64,000 nt of DNA from Cyanosarcina radialis HA8281-LM2 (GCA_019359615.1 JAHHHA010000012.1:62001-126000), one strand, 5' to 3'; positions 43,757 through 53,870 are shown, numbered from the stretch's first letter. Program-made: numbers and translations. The notes: generated by a model not told the origin, from the sequence alone.

Positions 43757-45840
43757 TCGCAGTCAGTGAAAGAACTCCAGGAATTATAACCGCGTGGCGT
43801 AATTATCCAATCGGCATGAGTTCGAGAACTTTGATTGCCAATAATTACAGTAGTGAGCATATCAATTGGCAGATCGAGAAACTTTTCTAGAGTGGAGATC
43901 GCAATCTCCTCGTCAGATCGATAAGCGGAACGCACGATCGCTACAGGTGTCGATGGGTGACGATATTGGAGAAAAATTTGTTGGACGGTGACGATTTGCT
44001 GGGTGCGAGTTTGCGATCGCGGATTGTACAAAGCTGTGACAAAATCGGCTTGGGCGGCAGCAATTAAACGTTTTTCGATTACTTCCCAAGGGGTGAGCAA
44101 GTCGCTCAAACTAATAGCGCAGAAATCGTGCATCAAAGGCGCTCCCACTCTAGCCGCTGCTGCTTGCAGGGCAGTAATTCCAGGAAACACCTCGACACTG
44201 GGCGTTTTGCCATCCCAACCCGATCGCTGTAATTCTTCTAGCACCAATCCAGCCATCCCGTAAATCCCACAATCGCCAGAAGAAACTACAGCTACGGTTA
44301 AACCCCATTTTGCCAAAGCGATCGCTCTTTCTGCCCGTTGGCGTTCCTGCGTAATCGGCAAAGCCTCTACAATTTGTCCGGGACGCAACAAAGGAGAGAT
44401 CAGATCGATATACAGAGAATAACCGATGACGGCATCAGCCGCCGTTATTGCCGTTTGAGCCGCCGGAGTCATTTGTTCTAATTTTCCCGGACCCGTACCC
44501 ACCAGCCACAGAGAACCTTTGCGTCCAGTGTATTCTAGTTGAGATTGGGCGATCGCTACTGTCACAGCACCTTGACGATTTTGGATTTTAGATTTTGGAT
44601 TTTGGATTAGTCGATCTTCGGTATCAAAGCAGAAAATTTGTTTGGATACCAGCAATCTCCCTTGTACGGGTTTTAGTGTTGGCGATCGATCTAATCCCAA
44701 ATCGGCTTGCCAACACTCCTCTGCCCTCACCCCGCCTGCGGCACCCCTCTCCCACGGGAGAGGGGTTGGGAGTGAGGGCTGAATTTGGGATACATCCCCA
44801 GCGGCACAAATAGCGGCGGCTTCTGCCACGCTAGGAGTTCCCACTTCAGCTTCGACAACTGTTGAGGGGTTGGGAACTTCTACAGTTCGCAAAATTTCCG
44901 CTGGAAAAGTACGTAAATGCCAACAGCGTTCGCCACATAATTCTAATATCCCTGCTTCGTCAGCTTTGATATCTATGGTGGCAATACCTGCGATCGCATC
45001 TTCTGCCAAATCGTTTGCCTGACAAACTTGCTGAATTGCGGCTGCAATTAATTTCCTAGAAGTTCCGCGTTCGCAGCCCATGCCTACCCATAAAACTCTC
45101 GGATGCCACCGAACTTCAGGAATTGTGGAGTCTTGACTTTTGACTTTTGTACGGGCGCAATGCTTTGCGCCCCTACGACTTTTGACTTGTTGATGGCTAA
45201 TCCAAACTCTCGCTTGAGGAGCGATTGCTTCTTCTGGAACCCCAAAATCGAAAGGGTGTGTTTCTGGTAAATGACTTTGCCATAAAGTCGAGCCAGCTTC
45301 TTGAATGACTCGTACTAGTTCTCCTCTAGCTATAGCTGCACTTACTTTCGTCCAATCGCCCGTACCGCGATTCCAACCAAAGGGAACGCCCAACACGTCA
45401 ATTCCTGGCAATCCCAAACTAGCTGAAGCTCCTGTAATTACAGGCGTTGCTCCGATTTGTCTGGCGACTAATTGCGCTAAGCGATCGGCTTTTCCTTGAT
45501 GCCCGCTGCACAGGCTAATGACAAACTTCCCCGCCTCATCCACTACAACTACGGCTGGATCGCAGGATTTGTCTTGTAACAAAGGTGCAATTAGCCTAAT
45601 AACCGCGCCAGTAGCTAAGCAGAAAACCAAACTCTTACAGTCAGGCCAAATATTGGCTAAATGCTCTGATAGAGAACCGCTATAAGTTTGAACGCCCTCG
45701 ATCTGGCTTAATGATTCTGACACCCAGAGGGTAGTAGCAGGCAATTGGTTGAGAGGTTGTAGTCTTTGAGCGCCCGTAGGGGTAGTAGCAATTAGGGCTA
45801 GAGGTTGAAAATCTGCAAACAACAATCGATCGAATCCCAT
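43753..45840 (-). CDS. cobJ: CbiG-CobJ fusion (cobalamin synthesis)
   Basis: The 695-residue fusion joins CbiG (cobalt-precorrin-5A hydrolase) to CobJ/CbiH (precorrin-3B C17-methyltransferase) of the corrin pathway. The N-terminal CbiG part shows LATGAVIRLIAPLLQDKS, SLCSGHQGKAD, then the CbiG C-terminal block LWVGMGCERGTSRKL. CobJ is LWLVGTGPGKLEQMTPAA to SGDCGIYGMAG. Fusions of this kind occur in cyanobacteria. Three repeats lie in the linkers, read in frame: at 45149-45175 (GAKHCARTKVKSQ), 44722-44780 (PTPLPWERGAAGGV) and 44579-44610 (NPKSKIQNR). They avoid the catalytic blocks. Confidence 0.93.
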   Translation of the reverse strand: MGFDRLLFADFQPLALIATTPTGAQRLQPLNQLPATTLWVSESLSQIEGVQTYSGSLSEHLANIWPDCKSLVFCLATGAVIRLIAPLLQDKSCDPAVVVVDEAGKFVISLCSGHQGKADRLAQLVARQIGATPVITGASASLGLPGIDVLGVPFGWNRGTGDWTKVSAAIARGELVRVIQEAGSTLWQSHLPETHPFDFGVPEEAIAPQARVWISHQQVKSRRGAKHCARTKVKSQDSTIPEVRWHPRVLWVGMGCERGTSRKLIAAAIQQVCQANDLAEDAIAGIATIDIKADEAGILELCGERCWHLRTFPAEILRTVEVPNPSTVVEAEVGTPSVAEAAAICAAGDVSQIQPSLPTPLPWERGAAGGVRAEECWQADLGLDRSPTLKPVQGRLLVSKQIFCFDTEDRLIQNPKSKIQNRQGAVTVAIAQSQLEYTGRKGSLWLVGTGPGKLEQMTPAAQTAITAADAVIGYSLYIDLISPLLRPGQIVEALPITQERQRAERAIALAKWGLTVAVVSSGDCGIYGMAGLVLEELQRSGWDGKTPSVEVFPGITALQAAAARVGAPLMHDFCAISLSDLLTPWEVIEKRLIAAAQADFVTALYNPRSQTRTQQIVTVQQIFLQYRHPSTPVAIVRSAYRSDEEIAISTLEKFLDLPIDMLTTVIIGNQSSRTHADWIITPRGYNSWSSFTDCD
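44722..44780. repeat. Dispersed CCTCACCCC/CTCTCCC repeat, copy 5, in frame inside cbiG-cobJ
   Basis: CCCCTCTCCCACGGGAGAGG framed by GCCCTCACCCCGCCTGCGGC and GAGTGAGGGC. The same element occurs in intergenic copies elsewhere in the window, so this one was gained by the coding region. Confidence 0.8.
45149..45175. repeat. GTACGGGCGCAATGC palindrome in frame inside cbiG-cobJ
   Basis: GTACGGGCGCAATGCTTTGC then GCCCCTAC. Flanked on both sides by CTTGACTTTTGACTTTT-type tracts. Relatives at 20523-20550 and 57241-57269. Confidence 0.75.
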
Positions 45841-45860
45841 TGATAGTAACCGATCCGATC

Positions 45861-46133
45861 CTATGCTATCAGGCGGACATCTAATTCTAGTATTTCTGCT
45901 ACTTCCTGAGCGCTCAATCCTTTCTTTAGCAGTTTAGGAGCAATTTCTAACTTGCTATCTTTCTTGGCTTGTTGATAAAGTTCTGTATTCTTTAATTGCT
46001 CTAACTCTAAATCGTTTGATTCTTCCTCAAATAATTCTGGGCAATACTTTTTTAAGTCTCTGTCGAATTCTTCCTTAGTTACCTTGGCAAAATAATTCTC
46101 TAAGATTTCTAGCGATTTTTTTACATCTATCAT
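45861..46133 (-). CDS. Small acidic helical protein, possible antitoxin
   Basis: The 90-residue protein begins MIDVKKSLEILENYFAKVT, is strongly acidic in the middle (EEESNDLELEQL) and ends LLKKGLSAQEVAEILELDV. That tail resembles the C-terminus of many Rpn/PD-(D/E)XK-type proteins and a degenerate HTH. It starts 12 bases after the ART-like gene in the same direction, so the two form a unit. Size, charge and pairing suggest an antitoxin, though such genes often come first in TA operons. The function is inferred. Confidence 0.65.
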   Translation of the reverse strand: MIDVKKSLEILENYFAKVTKEEFDRDLKKYCPELFEEESNDLELEQLKNTELYQQAKKDSKLEIAPKLLKKGLSAQEVAEILELDVRLIA

Positions 46134-46145
46134 GTAAACACCTCT

Positions 46146-46685
46146 TTAAATATCGAGTAGATAACACTCTTGAATCAAATTCGGATTTTTAATTACTATT
46201 TGCACGTGAGCTAGATCGAAGATTGCTGAATTAGGAAATATTTGCTTTCCTTCGACGAATACTGCTCTAATACCTGCTATTGCTTGCCCCTGACTGGATA
46301 GTAATTGAATAGTAAAGTTAAAAAATGCACAGTCTAGACGATGAGCTTTAGAGCGATCGGGGTTTTGTTTGGGTAAAGGTCGATCGGTTGATTCATACTG
46401 TTGTACGAATAAATTATATACGTTTTTTAACTGGGGAAACCAGTTGATGTCTAGTAAGTCTATACAATTTTCTAAACGAATAAGGGCACAAATGACAGCA
46501 GGATTTTCTGGATGTCGTTTCCTCGCCCATTCTCTAGCTCGAATTGGTGCATCTTGAAAAAAGTATACTCCTGTACCCAGCCAATCGTAGTCGTTGTCGC
46601 TGGATTGAAATCCATTCTTGAGAATACTTGCAGCTTGAGCTTGACTGGTTCCATGATAACCGTAGACTTCGATCGATTTTTTCAT
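46146..46685 (-). CDS. ADP-ribosyltransferase-like (PARP-type) protein, possible toxin
   Basis: The 179-residue protein has GYHGTS with His11 and GTGVYFFQD with Tyr41. These match the first two elements (H, Y) of the H-Y-E NAD-binding triad of PARP-like/Tox-ART domains, separated by a typical ILKNGFQSS helix and a WLG turn. The third catalytic residue is not certain; a Glu in FVEGKQIF or further on is possible. An alternative is a related NAD- or nucleotide-binding fold. Together with the 90-residue gene it resembles a two-gene toxin-antitoxin unit. No family name can be stated. Confidence 0.6.
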   Translation of the reverse strand: MKKSIEVYGYHGTSQAQAASILKNGFQSSDNDYDWLGTGVYFFQDAPIRAREWARKRHPENPAVICALIRLENCIDLLDINWFPQLKNVYNLFVQQYESTDRPLPKQNPDRSKAHRLDCAFFNFTIQLLSSQGQAIAGIRAVFVEGKQIFPNSAIFDLAHVQIVIKNPNLIQECYLLDI

Positions 46686-46938
46686 TAAGCGCCTTAGTAG
46701 CGATATTTGCCTACATTTTGAAAATTAGCAACAATTACCAAATCATTTTGTGTCGATCGACCAACTAAATGATAAAATTCCTCCACACCTCAAAGAGGTA
46801 ATCGATCGCCTAGAAATTCAGTCGAACAACGCTGCTGATTTCAAACAATCGCTGGTAAACGCCCTCCTCTTGGTATCAAGAATCGCTCGATATCAATTAA
46901 CTGTCTCAGCAGCTTTCATCGCACTCAAGGAGACATAT

Positions 46939-47430
46939 ATGAAGCGTTTAACCCTGACGGGTAGCTTGGGCTTATTATCAGCCCTACTGGTAGCCACACC
47001 AGGTTTAACTCAAGATGCCCAAGTCGAGCCATCAGCCCTGCTGCGCGAACCACCGTCAACTACATTCAACGTGGTTGCTACCAAGGGGAATTGCCCTAGC
47101 AGCGTCGGTTTATGGACGGGATCGCGCCCCTATGAAGGGGGGGCAGAAAATACAGCAATCGCCGATACTTCATCAATTGCCGGACGCGCGCGATCGGTCA
47201 GATCTGCCAAGAAGTTTGTAGTCTATCGAGCTAGATTGAACAAAGAATACGCCTCTTGTGTCGGTCATGCTAGTTCTCCAGAGTATCCCTCTTATAAGTT
47301 TACGTTTCGTCGGCAGCGAGTCTATTTCCGCGTCGATTTACCCCCAGGGACTCTGAACAGTCCGACCAAATTTACCTCTCGCAGCGTCCTGCTTTCCCGT
47401 CCTATGGTTAAATGGGCGATCGCTGACTAA
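46939..47430 (+). CDS. Secreted small protein, paralogue A
   Basis: The start is ATG 46939 (MKRLTLTGSLGLLSALL) after AAGGAGACATAT; the upstream frame is not the real N-terminus. The 163-residue product has a signal peptide ending near TPGLTQ-DA, so it is exported. Three Cys may form disulphides (NCP, SCVG). Shared segments with the next gene are SCVGxASSxEYxxYxF and VYFRVxLPP. No known family is recognised. It is a tandem duplicate, not a fragment. Confidence 0.8.
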   Translation: MKRLTLTGSLGLLSALLVATPGLTQDAQVEPSALLREPPSTTFNVVATKGNCPSSVGLWTGSRPYEGGAENTAIADTSSIAGRARSVRSAKKFVVYRARLNKEYASCVGHASSPEYPSYKFTFRRQRVYFRVDLPPGTLNSPTKFTSRSVLLSRPMVKWAIAD

Positions 47431-47574
47431 ATTTACAGGGGATAGGGCATAAAGCATGGGGCATAGTTTTTTGCCTCATGCCTTGCCCAAAGCAACATAT
47501 CTTGGGTAGGGGCGCAATGATGAAGGTTAAGAATTAAATTTGGTAATTGTGGGGCGGGCCTCCTGCCTGTCGTC

Positions 47575-47605
47575 TTGTGGGATAGCCCTCTGGGCTGTCC
47601 CACAA
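47575..47605. repeat. GTGGGATAGCCC palindrome
   Basis: TTGTGGGATAGCCCTCTGGG then CTGTCCCACAA. Further copies at 54412-54440 and, reversed, 39608-39635. It lies just before paralogue B. Confidence 0.7.
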
Positions 47606-47656
47606 CAATTACTAGAAATTGCGAAATCTCCAGCCAGCGTCTTGAAGTATATAGGT

Positions 47657-48178
47657 ATGCGTTTATACTTCAAAAATACTCTTATGCAAGGTTTTACTCG
47701 ACTGGCGATGTCTGCGGGCTTGTTATCGGCGCTATTTGCCGCCACGCCAGGATTAGCCGAAAATTCTCCGCTTTCGCCAGGAACGATATTGCGCCAGCGA
47801 TCGAATACTACTTTCACCGTCAAACGCCAAACTGGGTATTGTCCCAAGGTCGTGCGTCTGTGGACGGCATTTCGCAACTATGAGGGTGGGGGAGAATTTT
47901 TAGTCGTCGCTGATACCTTAGCGATCGCCGGACCTGCTAGGTTGGTATCTGCTAATAGAAAGGTGGCCGAATTTAAAGCGCCTCTGAAAAAAGCTTACAG
48001 ATCTTGCGTCGGCAGAGCCAGTTCCGAGGAATATTCCGATTATCGGTTCGCCTTCCGCCACGGCCATGTTTATTTCCGCGTTCAACTGCCGCCAGATAGC
48101 CCCAGCACTCCCTCAGCGATCGATCGTCGCGGGATAATTGCTAGTCGTCCTTATGTCAGATGGTCGATCGCTGACTAA
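47657..48178 (+). CDS. Secreted small protein, paralogue B
   Basis: ATG 47657 or 47684 is likely; the frame upstream runs through a dispersed repeat. The 173-residue form (164 from the second) has a signal peptide ending near TPGLA-EN. It aligns with paralogue A along its whole length (TTFxVxxxxGxCP, SCVGRASSEEY, VYFRVQLPP, RPYVRWSIAD). The two share a C-terminal KWAIAD/RWSIAD. It may be anchored or released; function unknown. Confidence 0.75.
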   Translation: MRLYFKNTLMQGFTRLAMSAGLLSALFAATPGLAENSPLSPGTILRQRSNTTFTVKRQTGYCPKVVRLWTAFRNYEGGGEFLVVADTLAIAGPARLVSANRKVAEFKAPLKKAYRSCVGRASSEEYSDYRFAFRHGHVYFRVQLPPDSPSTPSAIDRRGIIASRPYVRWSIAD

Positions 48179-48196
48179 TATACCTATATACGAACA

Positions 48197-48282
48197 AAGC
48201 CCCTCTCCAATAACAGAAACTTCCTTTACTCTCTCCTTCTAGGAGAGGGCAGGGTGAGGTGGAGAGGGGTTTGGGGTGAGGT
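48197..48282. repeat. Dispersed CTCTCC/GGAGAGG repeat, copy 6 (degenerate)
   Basis: GCCCCTCTCC...CTCTCCTTCTAGGAGAGGGC...GGGGTTTGGGGTGAGG. It fills the spacer between paralogue B and prk. Confidence 0.6.
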
Positions 48283-48296
48283 CGAGCGATCGCAGA

Positions 48297-49313
48297 TTAA
48301 CCCGCAGCCGCAGCCGCTGGCACTTGTGGTTTTAACGATTTAGCCGTCAACCGCTCGTAAGTAGCTCGCATCTTCAAGCCAGCTAGCACTTGGAAGAACC
48401 CAGTACCGTTATTCGAGCCGGGATATTCCTTATGCTGGAGCAGCAAATGAGTCAATTCGCCGTAGTATTTGGTAGAAGTATTGCTCAAATGCCCTTCAAT
48501 GTAGATGACTTCTTCCAGGTTGTCGAACTGACCGTCGATCTCTAAAACTGAGACATCGTGACCGTAATAAGAATCCGGACCGTAGAACAGCCTGATTCCC
48601 GGCCAAGAACACGTCAGCTTGCGACCGCAAGGAATCCAATCGATCGTCGAACCTTCGTCGAACAGGTAGACGGGTTCAAAACCTTCCACTCCGTCTTTTT
48701 GCAGCAAGCGCACCCGCAGGATTTTACCTTCCTTGTCCTCTATTAACTTGGTAGGTAATACCTGAATGACGAGATCGGCAAACTCCCGTTGCGGCTCGAT
48801 GTAAGCGGTGAAATCGGGGCGGCGAGATTCGATCGCTGCTAGCACGTCTTCATAGCGATGGCCCCGTTCGGCCATATCTCGCTGGATTTTCCAGGCGATT
48901 TTTACTTCATCGCTGATGTCGAGATAAACGCTGAAATCTAGGAGCGATCGCACCCGCTGGTCGTGCAACGGATGAAGTCCTTCAACCACTACGATGTGGT
49001 TAGGCTCGACTTTTTCTGGGGGATCGATCTCGCCCGTTTCGTGGTTGTAAATTGGCTTGTTAATCGTTTGACCGCTTTTGAGCGCCTTAATTTGCTCGTA
49101 CATCAGGTCAAAATTATTCGCCCTGGGGTCTAGGGCTGTAATTCCTGTTTCTTTTCTCTGTTTGCGATCTAGACAGTGATAATCGTCTAAACAAATTACC
49201 GTGACTAAATCTTCTCCAAATAAATCTGTCAATCGGCGCAAAAATGTAGACTTACCGCATCCTGAGTCTCCAGCAACCCCAATTAGCACCACCCGATCCA
49301 GCTGACTGGTCAT
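48297..49313 (-). CDS. prk: Phosphoribulokinase
   Basis: It makes ribulose 1,5-bisphosphate for Rubisco in the Calvin cycle. The 338-residue protein has the Walker A loop GDSGCGKST with Cys19 and the second regulatory Cys41 (VICLDDYHC). The C-terminal Cys pair is WIPCGRKLTCSW, so thioredoxin and CP12/GAPDH control is expected. An Ala-rich tail (VPAAAAAG) ends it. The gene is divergent from petH; this arrangement is known in several cyanobacteria. Confidence 0.97.
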   Translation of the reverse strand: MTSQLDRVVLIGVAGDSGCGKSTFLRRLTDLFGEDLVTVICLDDYHCLDRKQRKETGITALDPRANNFDLMYEQIKALKSGQTINKPIYNHETGEIDPPEKVEPNHIVVVEGLHPLHDQRVRSLLDFSVYLDISDEVKIAWKIQRDMAERGHRYEDVLAAIESRRPDFTAYIEPQREFADLVIQVLPTKLIEDKEGKILRVRLLQKDGVEGFEPVYLFDEGSTIDWIPCGRKLTCSWPGIRLFYGPDSYYGHDVSVLEIDGQFDNLEEVIYIEGHLSNTSTKYYGELTHLLLQHKEYPGSNNGTGFFQVLAGLKMRATYERLTAKSLKPQVPAAAAAG

Positions 49314-51060
<1,747 letters not shown>

Positions 51061-51158
51061 TCGTACAATTGTCAATTCGCAATTGTCAATTCGCAGTTCG
51101 CAATTAAAATAAAATTGTTAATTGCGAACTGGTAATTGCGAATTTCTTTGGCGATCGC

Positions 51159-51608
51159 TTAAAAAGGATTAAAAGAGTTTAAGTAATCGATTTCGCCAGT
51201 GAATAACTGAATTTCGTCTTCGTAAGTTTGTTGAATGCGATCGGTTATATATTCATAAACGGCATCGAGTTGATTGAGGTCGTCTTTGGGAACGGAAAAC
51301 TCGTTACCGTAGGGAAAAACTGAAACGATAAAGGTATCGGCTTTTTTTCTAATCGTTAAAGGAAAGCTAATCCTTTGGCAGTCTGCGTTAGAAGGAGCGC
51401 CAGGATTTTCGTATAAGGTTAGTGCCGTTTCCAGATGTAAGTTAGCATCCTCATCTAAGTGCATCTCTCCAGTTTCGATCGGGCATTGAAAATAAAGGTT
51501 CATGCGATGAACTAGGAAATCGGCAAAATCTTGACAAGAATGACGGTAATCGCGAGATTGTTGGCGAGCAGTGGCGTAAAGCTGACATAGTTCCTCAAAT
51601 TTAGACAT
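51159..51608 (-). CDS. Hypothetical acidic protein at the end of the urease-region operon
   Basis: The 149-residue protein starts at ATG 51608. I recognise no family. It is acidic with alternating helices and strands (LYFQCPIETGEMHLDEDANL, FPLTIRKKADTFIVSVFPYG) and ends LNSFNPF. It lies 8 bases after the ureB stop in the same direction, so it is probably co-transcribed. A urease accessory role is not indicated by any motif. Confidence 0.7.
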   Translation of the reverse strand: MSKFEELCQLYATARQQSRDYRHSCQDFADFLVHRMNLYFQCPIETGEMHLDEDANLHLETALTLYENPGAPSNADCQRISFPLTIRKKADTFIVSVFPYGNEFSVPKDDLNQLDAVYEYITDRIQQTYEDEIQLFTGEIDYLNSFNPF

Positions 51609-51616
51609 AAATAATT

Positions 51617-51922
51617 CTATAAAGCGCCATTAATCCTAGCGTTAAAACCGTAAACCTCGCGACTGCCAGCGAGGGTGACTAAAGTAACTTCTCGTTCGTC
51701 TCCAGGTTCAAACCGAACGGCCGTGCCAGCGGGGATATCTAAACGCATTCCTTTGGCGGCTTCTCGATCGAATTCTAAAGCGGAATTGACTTCAAAAAAG
51801 TGGAAATGGGAGCCGACTTGAATCGGGCGATCGCCTGTATTTGCTACTGTTAACCTTATCGTCGGCCGCCCAGCATTGAGTTCGATTTCGCCTTCTTCAA
51901 CTAGCATCTCTCCGGGAATCAT
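51617..51922 (-). CDS. ureB: Urease beta subunit
   Basis: ATG 51922 ([11 protein letters not shown]) with AAGGAG upstream is the start; the frame further upstream overlaps the preceding GST. The 101-residue protein has the UreB signature [21 protein letters not shown] and [14 protein letters not shown]. UreA and UreC are the other urease parts. ureA is at 53487-53789, and no ureC is in the window. The GST gene ends 11 bases upstream, so translation is coupled to it. Confidence 0.95.
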   Translation of the reverse strand: MIPGEMLVEEGEIELNAGRPTIRLTVANTGDRPIQVGSHFHFFEVNSALEFDREAAKGMRLDIPAGTAVRFEPGDEREVTLVTLAGSREVYGFNARINGAL

Positions 51923-51933
51923 GGGTTTGCTCC

Positions 51934-52536
51934 TTAAGGCTGGGTAATTGGGATGTGATTTGGTTGCGACTGCACTCGTTCGATCCAAGCTCGAATTGCT
52001 GGAAACTCGTTTAATTCAAAGTTTCCCTCTTCAGCGACATGAGTGTAGGCAAATAGGGCAATATCGGCAATGGTATAGCGATCGCCTACCAAAAATGGAT
52101 GGTTAGCTAATCTTTGTTCCATTATCCCTAAAGCAGCATATCCTGGCGGTTGTTTCTGTTCTAGGGCATCTCGATGTCGTTCTGCCATGCCGTGGGTCAA
52201 CCAAAAGCGAGAAGTGGCAATATAAGGCTCGTGACTGTATTGTTCAAAAAACAGCCATTCTATCACTTTAGCTCGCTGCCAGCGATCTTCAGGTAGGTAA
52301 GGCGTGCCTTCGCTCAGATATAACAAAATTGCATTCGATTCTGACAAAAACACGCCCGGTTCGATCTCTAAAATCGGAATTCTGCCATTGGGATTTTTGG
52401 CAAGAAATTCTGGGGTTCTAGTTTCTCCTTTGAGAATGTCGAGTTCGATGCGATCGAAAGGAATGCCTAATTGAGTTAGCAGTAAGCGCACTTTGTAACC
52501 ATTTCCCGAAGGCAGAAAATCATATAGTCGATACAT
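51934..52536 (-). CDS. Glutathione S-transferase family protein
   Basis: ATG 52536 ([16 protein letters not shown]) is preferred. The 200-residue protein has the Ser of the N-terminal site ([11 protein letters not shown]), [10 protein letters not shown] with the cis-Pro, and [12 protein letters not shown] with the Glu-Ser pair. The C-terminal helices follow ([18 protein letters not shown]). It is not a urease accessory protein and yet lies inside the urease operon just before ureB. It is closest to the bacterial beta/nu-like class; the substrate is unknown. Confidence 0.9.
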   Translation of the reverse strand: MYRLYDFLPSGNGYKVRLLLTQLGIPFDRIELDILKGETRTPEFLAKNPNGRIPILEIEPGVFLSESNAILLYLSEGTPYLPEDRWQRAKVIEWLFFEQYSHEPYIATSRFWLTHGMAERHRDALEQKQPPGYAALGIMEQRLANHPFLVGDRYTIADIALFAYTHVAEEGNFELNEFPAIRAWIERVQSQPNHIPITQP

Positions 52537-52585
52537 ATTGTTGCTTATATAGGTCAATTTACGTTTAACGTCTGAGCGACTATTA

Positions 52586-52846
52586 TTAAACCAGAACTGC
52601 TGCCATATCTCGAATTCGATCTGCCCAAGCTTGAGTTAAAGTTAAAATTTCCCTACGGCTAGAATCGTTCGCCCAAGTTTCTGACCATTGAAGGTGCCAT
52701 CGAGATAATTGACGTTGTATTTGGGCAAGTTCAAAAGCACTGTCCACATCTAAATCGATCGCCGTCAGTTCTAAAAATCCTTTACTTTCCCGCAAGATTT
52801 CCAGGACAACATCGGCATTATTTATATCTAAACTAAGAGATGCCAT
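52586..52846 (-). CDS. Small hypothetical protein
   Basis: ATG 52846 (MASLSLDINNADVVLEIL) gives 86 residues; the ATG at 52906 lies within a dispersed repeat and is less likely. It is acidic, helical and without a known family. Position between HicB and GST in the urease-region operon is the only context. No strong ribosome site is visible. Confidence 0.5.
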   Translation of the reverse strand: MASLSLDINNADVVLEILRESKGFLELTAIDLDVDSAFELAQIQRQLSRWHLQWSETWANDSSRREILTLTQAWADRIRDMAAVLV

Positions 52847-52888
52847 CGGCAGAAAGTTCTCTGCTAATCGTTCGAGACGCACAGAGAG

Positions 52889-52921
52889 GCGATACGTGCT
52901 ACGCACAGGCTACGCCAACGC
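52889..52921. repeat. GCGTTGGC...GTAGCACGTATCGC repeat, copy 3 (reversed)
   Basis: GCGATACGTGCTACGCACAG followed by GCTACGCCAACGC, the reverse complement of 32539-32572 with few changes. It lies inside the urease-region operon. Confidence 0.75.
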
Positions 52922-53002
52922 ACCGAAACTTAAGTTCTGCTGCACTCCAGTGATTCATCGGCAAATCTACATTTATTGAAAATGCGATAGTTACCCTCTG
53001 AG

Positions 53003-53233
53003 CTAAGCAACTTGCAATGGCTTTGTCGGGAGCATTCTGGGTTCTGGGAGTGGTTTATTATCTTCAGTTAAAATTTCCACCAAAGCCTCGATTACTTCTC
53101 GACCATTTTTAGCAGCTTCTTCGTAAGTTCTACCATGGGTATGAAATTCTTGCCAGGGAAACTCAGGCAAGTGGACTAAGAAAAGTCGATCTTCTTGCGA
53201 CCATTGAATTACCATGCTGTAGTGGTAGCTCAT
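53003..53233 (-). CDS. hicB: HicB-type antitoxin
   Basis: The 76-residue protein has the partial RNase H-like HicB fold: YSMVIQWSQEDRLFLVHLPEFP, then TYEEAAKNGREVIEALVEIL. It has a short C-terminal tail and no separate ribbon-helix-helix, so it is the compact HicB form. It overlaps hicA by four bases. It would neutralise HicA mRNA interferase. Confidence 0.9.
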   Translation of the reverse strand: MSYHYSMVIQWSQEDRLFLVHLPEFPWQEFHTHGRTYEEAAKNGREVIEALVEILTEDNKPLPEPRMLPTKPLQVA

Positions 53234-53457
53234 TTTTCACCTTCCTCATTATTTTCATCTTCTAGTTTTTCCAGTTCTTCCAATTTTTGCAGCACCCGTT
53301 GAATAGCTTTTTCTAAATATGGTGGGGCATCATCACCATCTTTACCAGGGATGGTAAGGGGTTCTTCAGGCAGGAAAGGGTGTTTCCAATACGTATGGCT
53401 TCCTTTTCCTCGTTTTGATTGAAGAACATATCCAGCTTTTGTCACTATTGCTTTCAA
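53230..53457 (-). CDS. hicA: HicA-type mRNA interferase toxin (start shifted)
   Basis: It has the dsRBD-like HicA fold with the catalytic His in RGKGSHTYWKHP and LTIPGKDGDDAPP. The frame opens at TTG 53457. The expected N-terminus PKKVREL is encoded in this frame just upstream, but the ATG at 53475-53477 is one base out of frame. A run of six A bases (53467-53472) follows it where seven would restore reading, and it now meets a stop (53463-53465). Either TTG is used, or ribosomal/polymerase slippage is needed, or the base is missing in the assembly. The C-terminus is acidic (DENNEEGEK). Confidence 0.85.
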   Translation of the reverse strand: MKAIVTKAGYVLQSKRGKGSHTYWKHPFLPEEPLTIPGKDGDDAPPYLEKAIQRVLQKLEELEKLEDENNEEGEK

Positions 53458-53486
53458 TTCTCTTACTTTTTTGGCATAACCGCTTC

Positions 53487-53789
53487 CTAGCGAATGGGAT
53501 GATGAACGGTAACTAATTTAGTGCCATCAGGAAATGTAGCTTCTACCTGAACTTCATGTAACATTTCTGGTATGCCTTCCATTACCTGCTCTCGCGTCAA
53601 GAGAGTCGTACCATAATTCATCAAATCGGCAACAGTGCGTCCATCTCTCGCACCCTCTAAAATTGCTGCCGTAATATAAGCAACAGCTTCGGGATAGTTT
53701 AATTTTAGTCCTCGATCTTTACGTCTCTCTGCTAGCAATGCAGCCGTGAAAATTAGGAGTTTATCTTTTTCTTGAGGGGTAAGTTGCAT
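53487..53789 (-). CDS. ureA: Urease gamma subunit
   Basis: The 100-residue protein is full length: [20 protein letters not shown], then [42 protein letters not shown] and [15 protein letters not shown]. It is the small urease subunit. In most bacteria ureB follows directly; here hicA starts about 30 bases later and ureB lies 1.6 kb on. ATG 53789 follows AGGAGCGATCG. Confidence 0.97.
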   Translation of the reverse strand: MQLTPQEKDKLLIFTAALLAERRKDRGLKLNYPEAVAYITAAILEGARDGRTVADLMNYGTTLLTREQVMEGIPEMLHEVQVEATFPDGTKLVTVHHPIR

Positions 53790-53870
53790 CGATCGCTCCT
53801 TTTATTTGTGAAATTTTAAGAATGTATTGCAAATTTGAGGTATTTGAAATCTCAATTATTAGAAAAGGCT

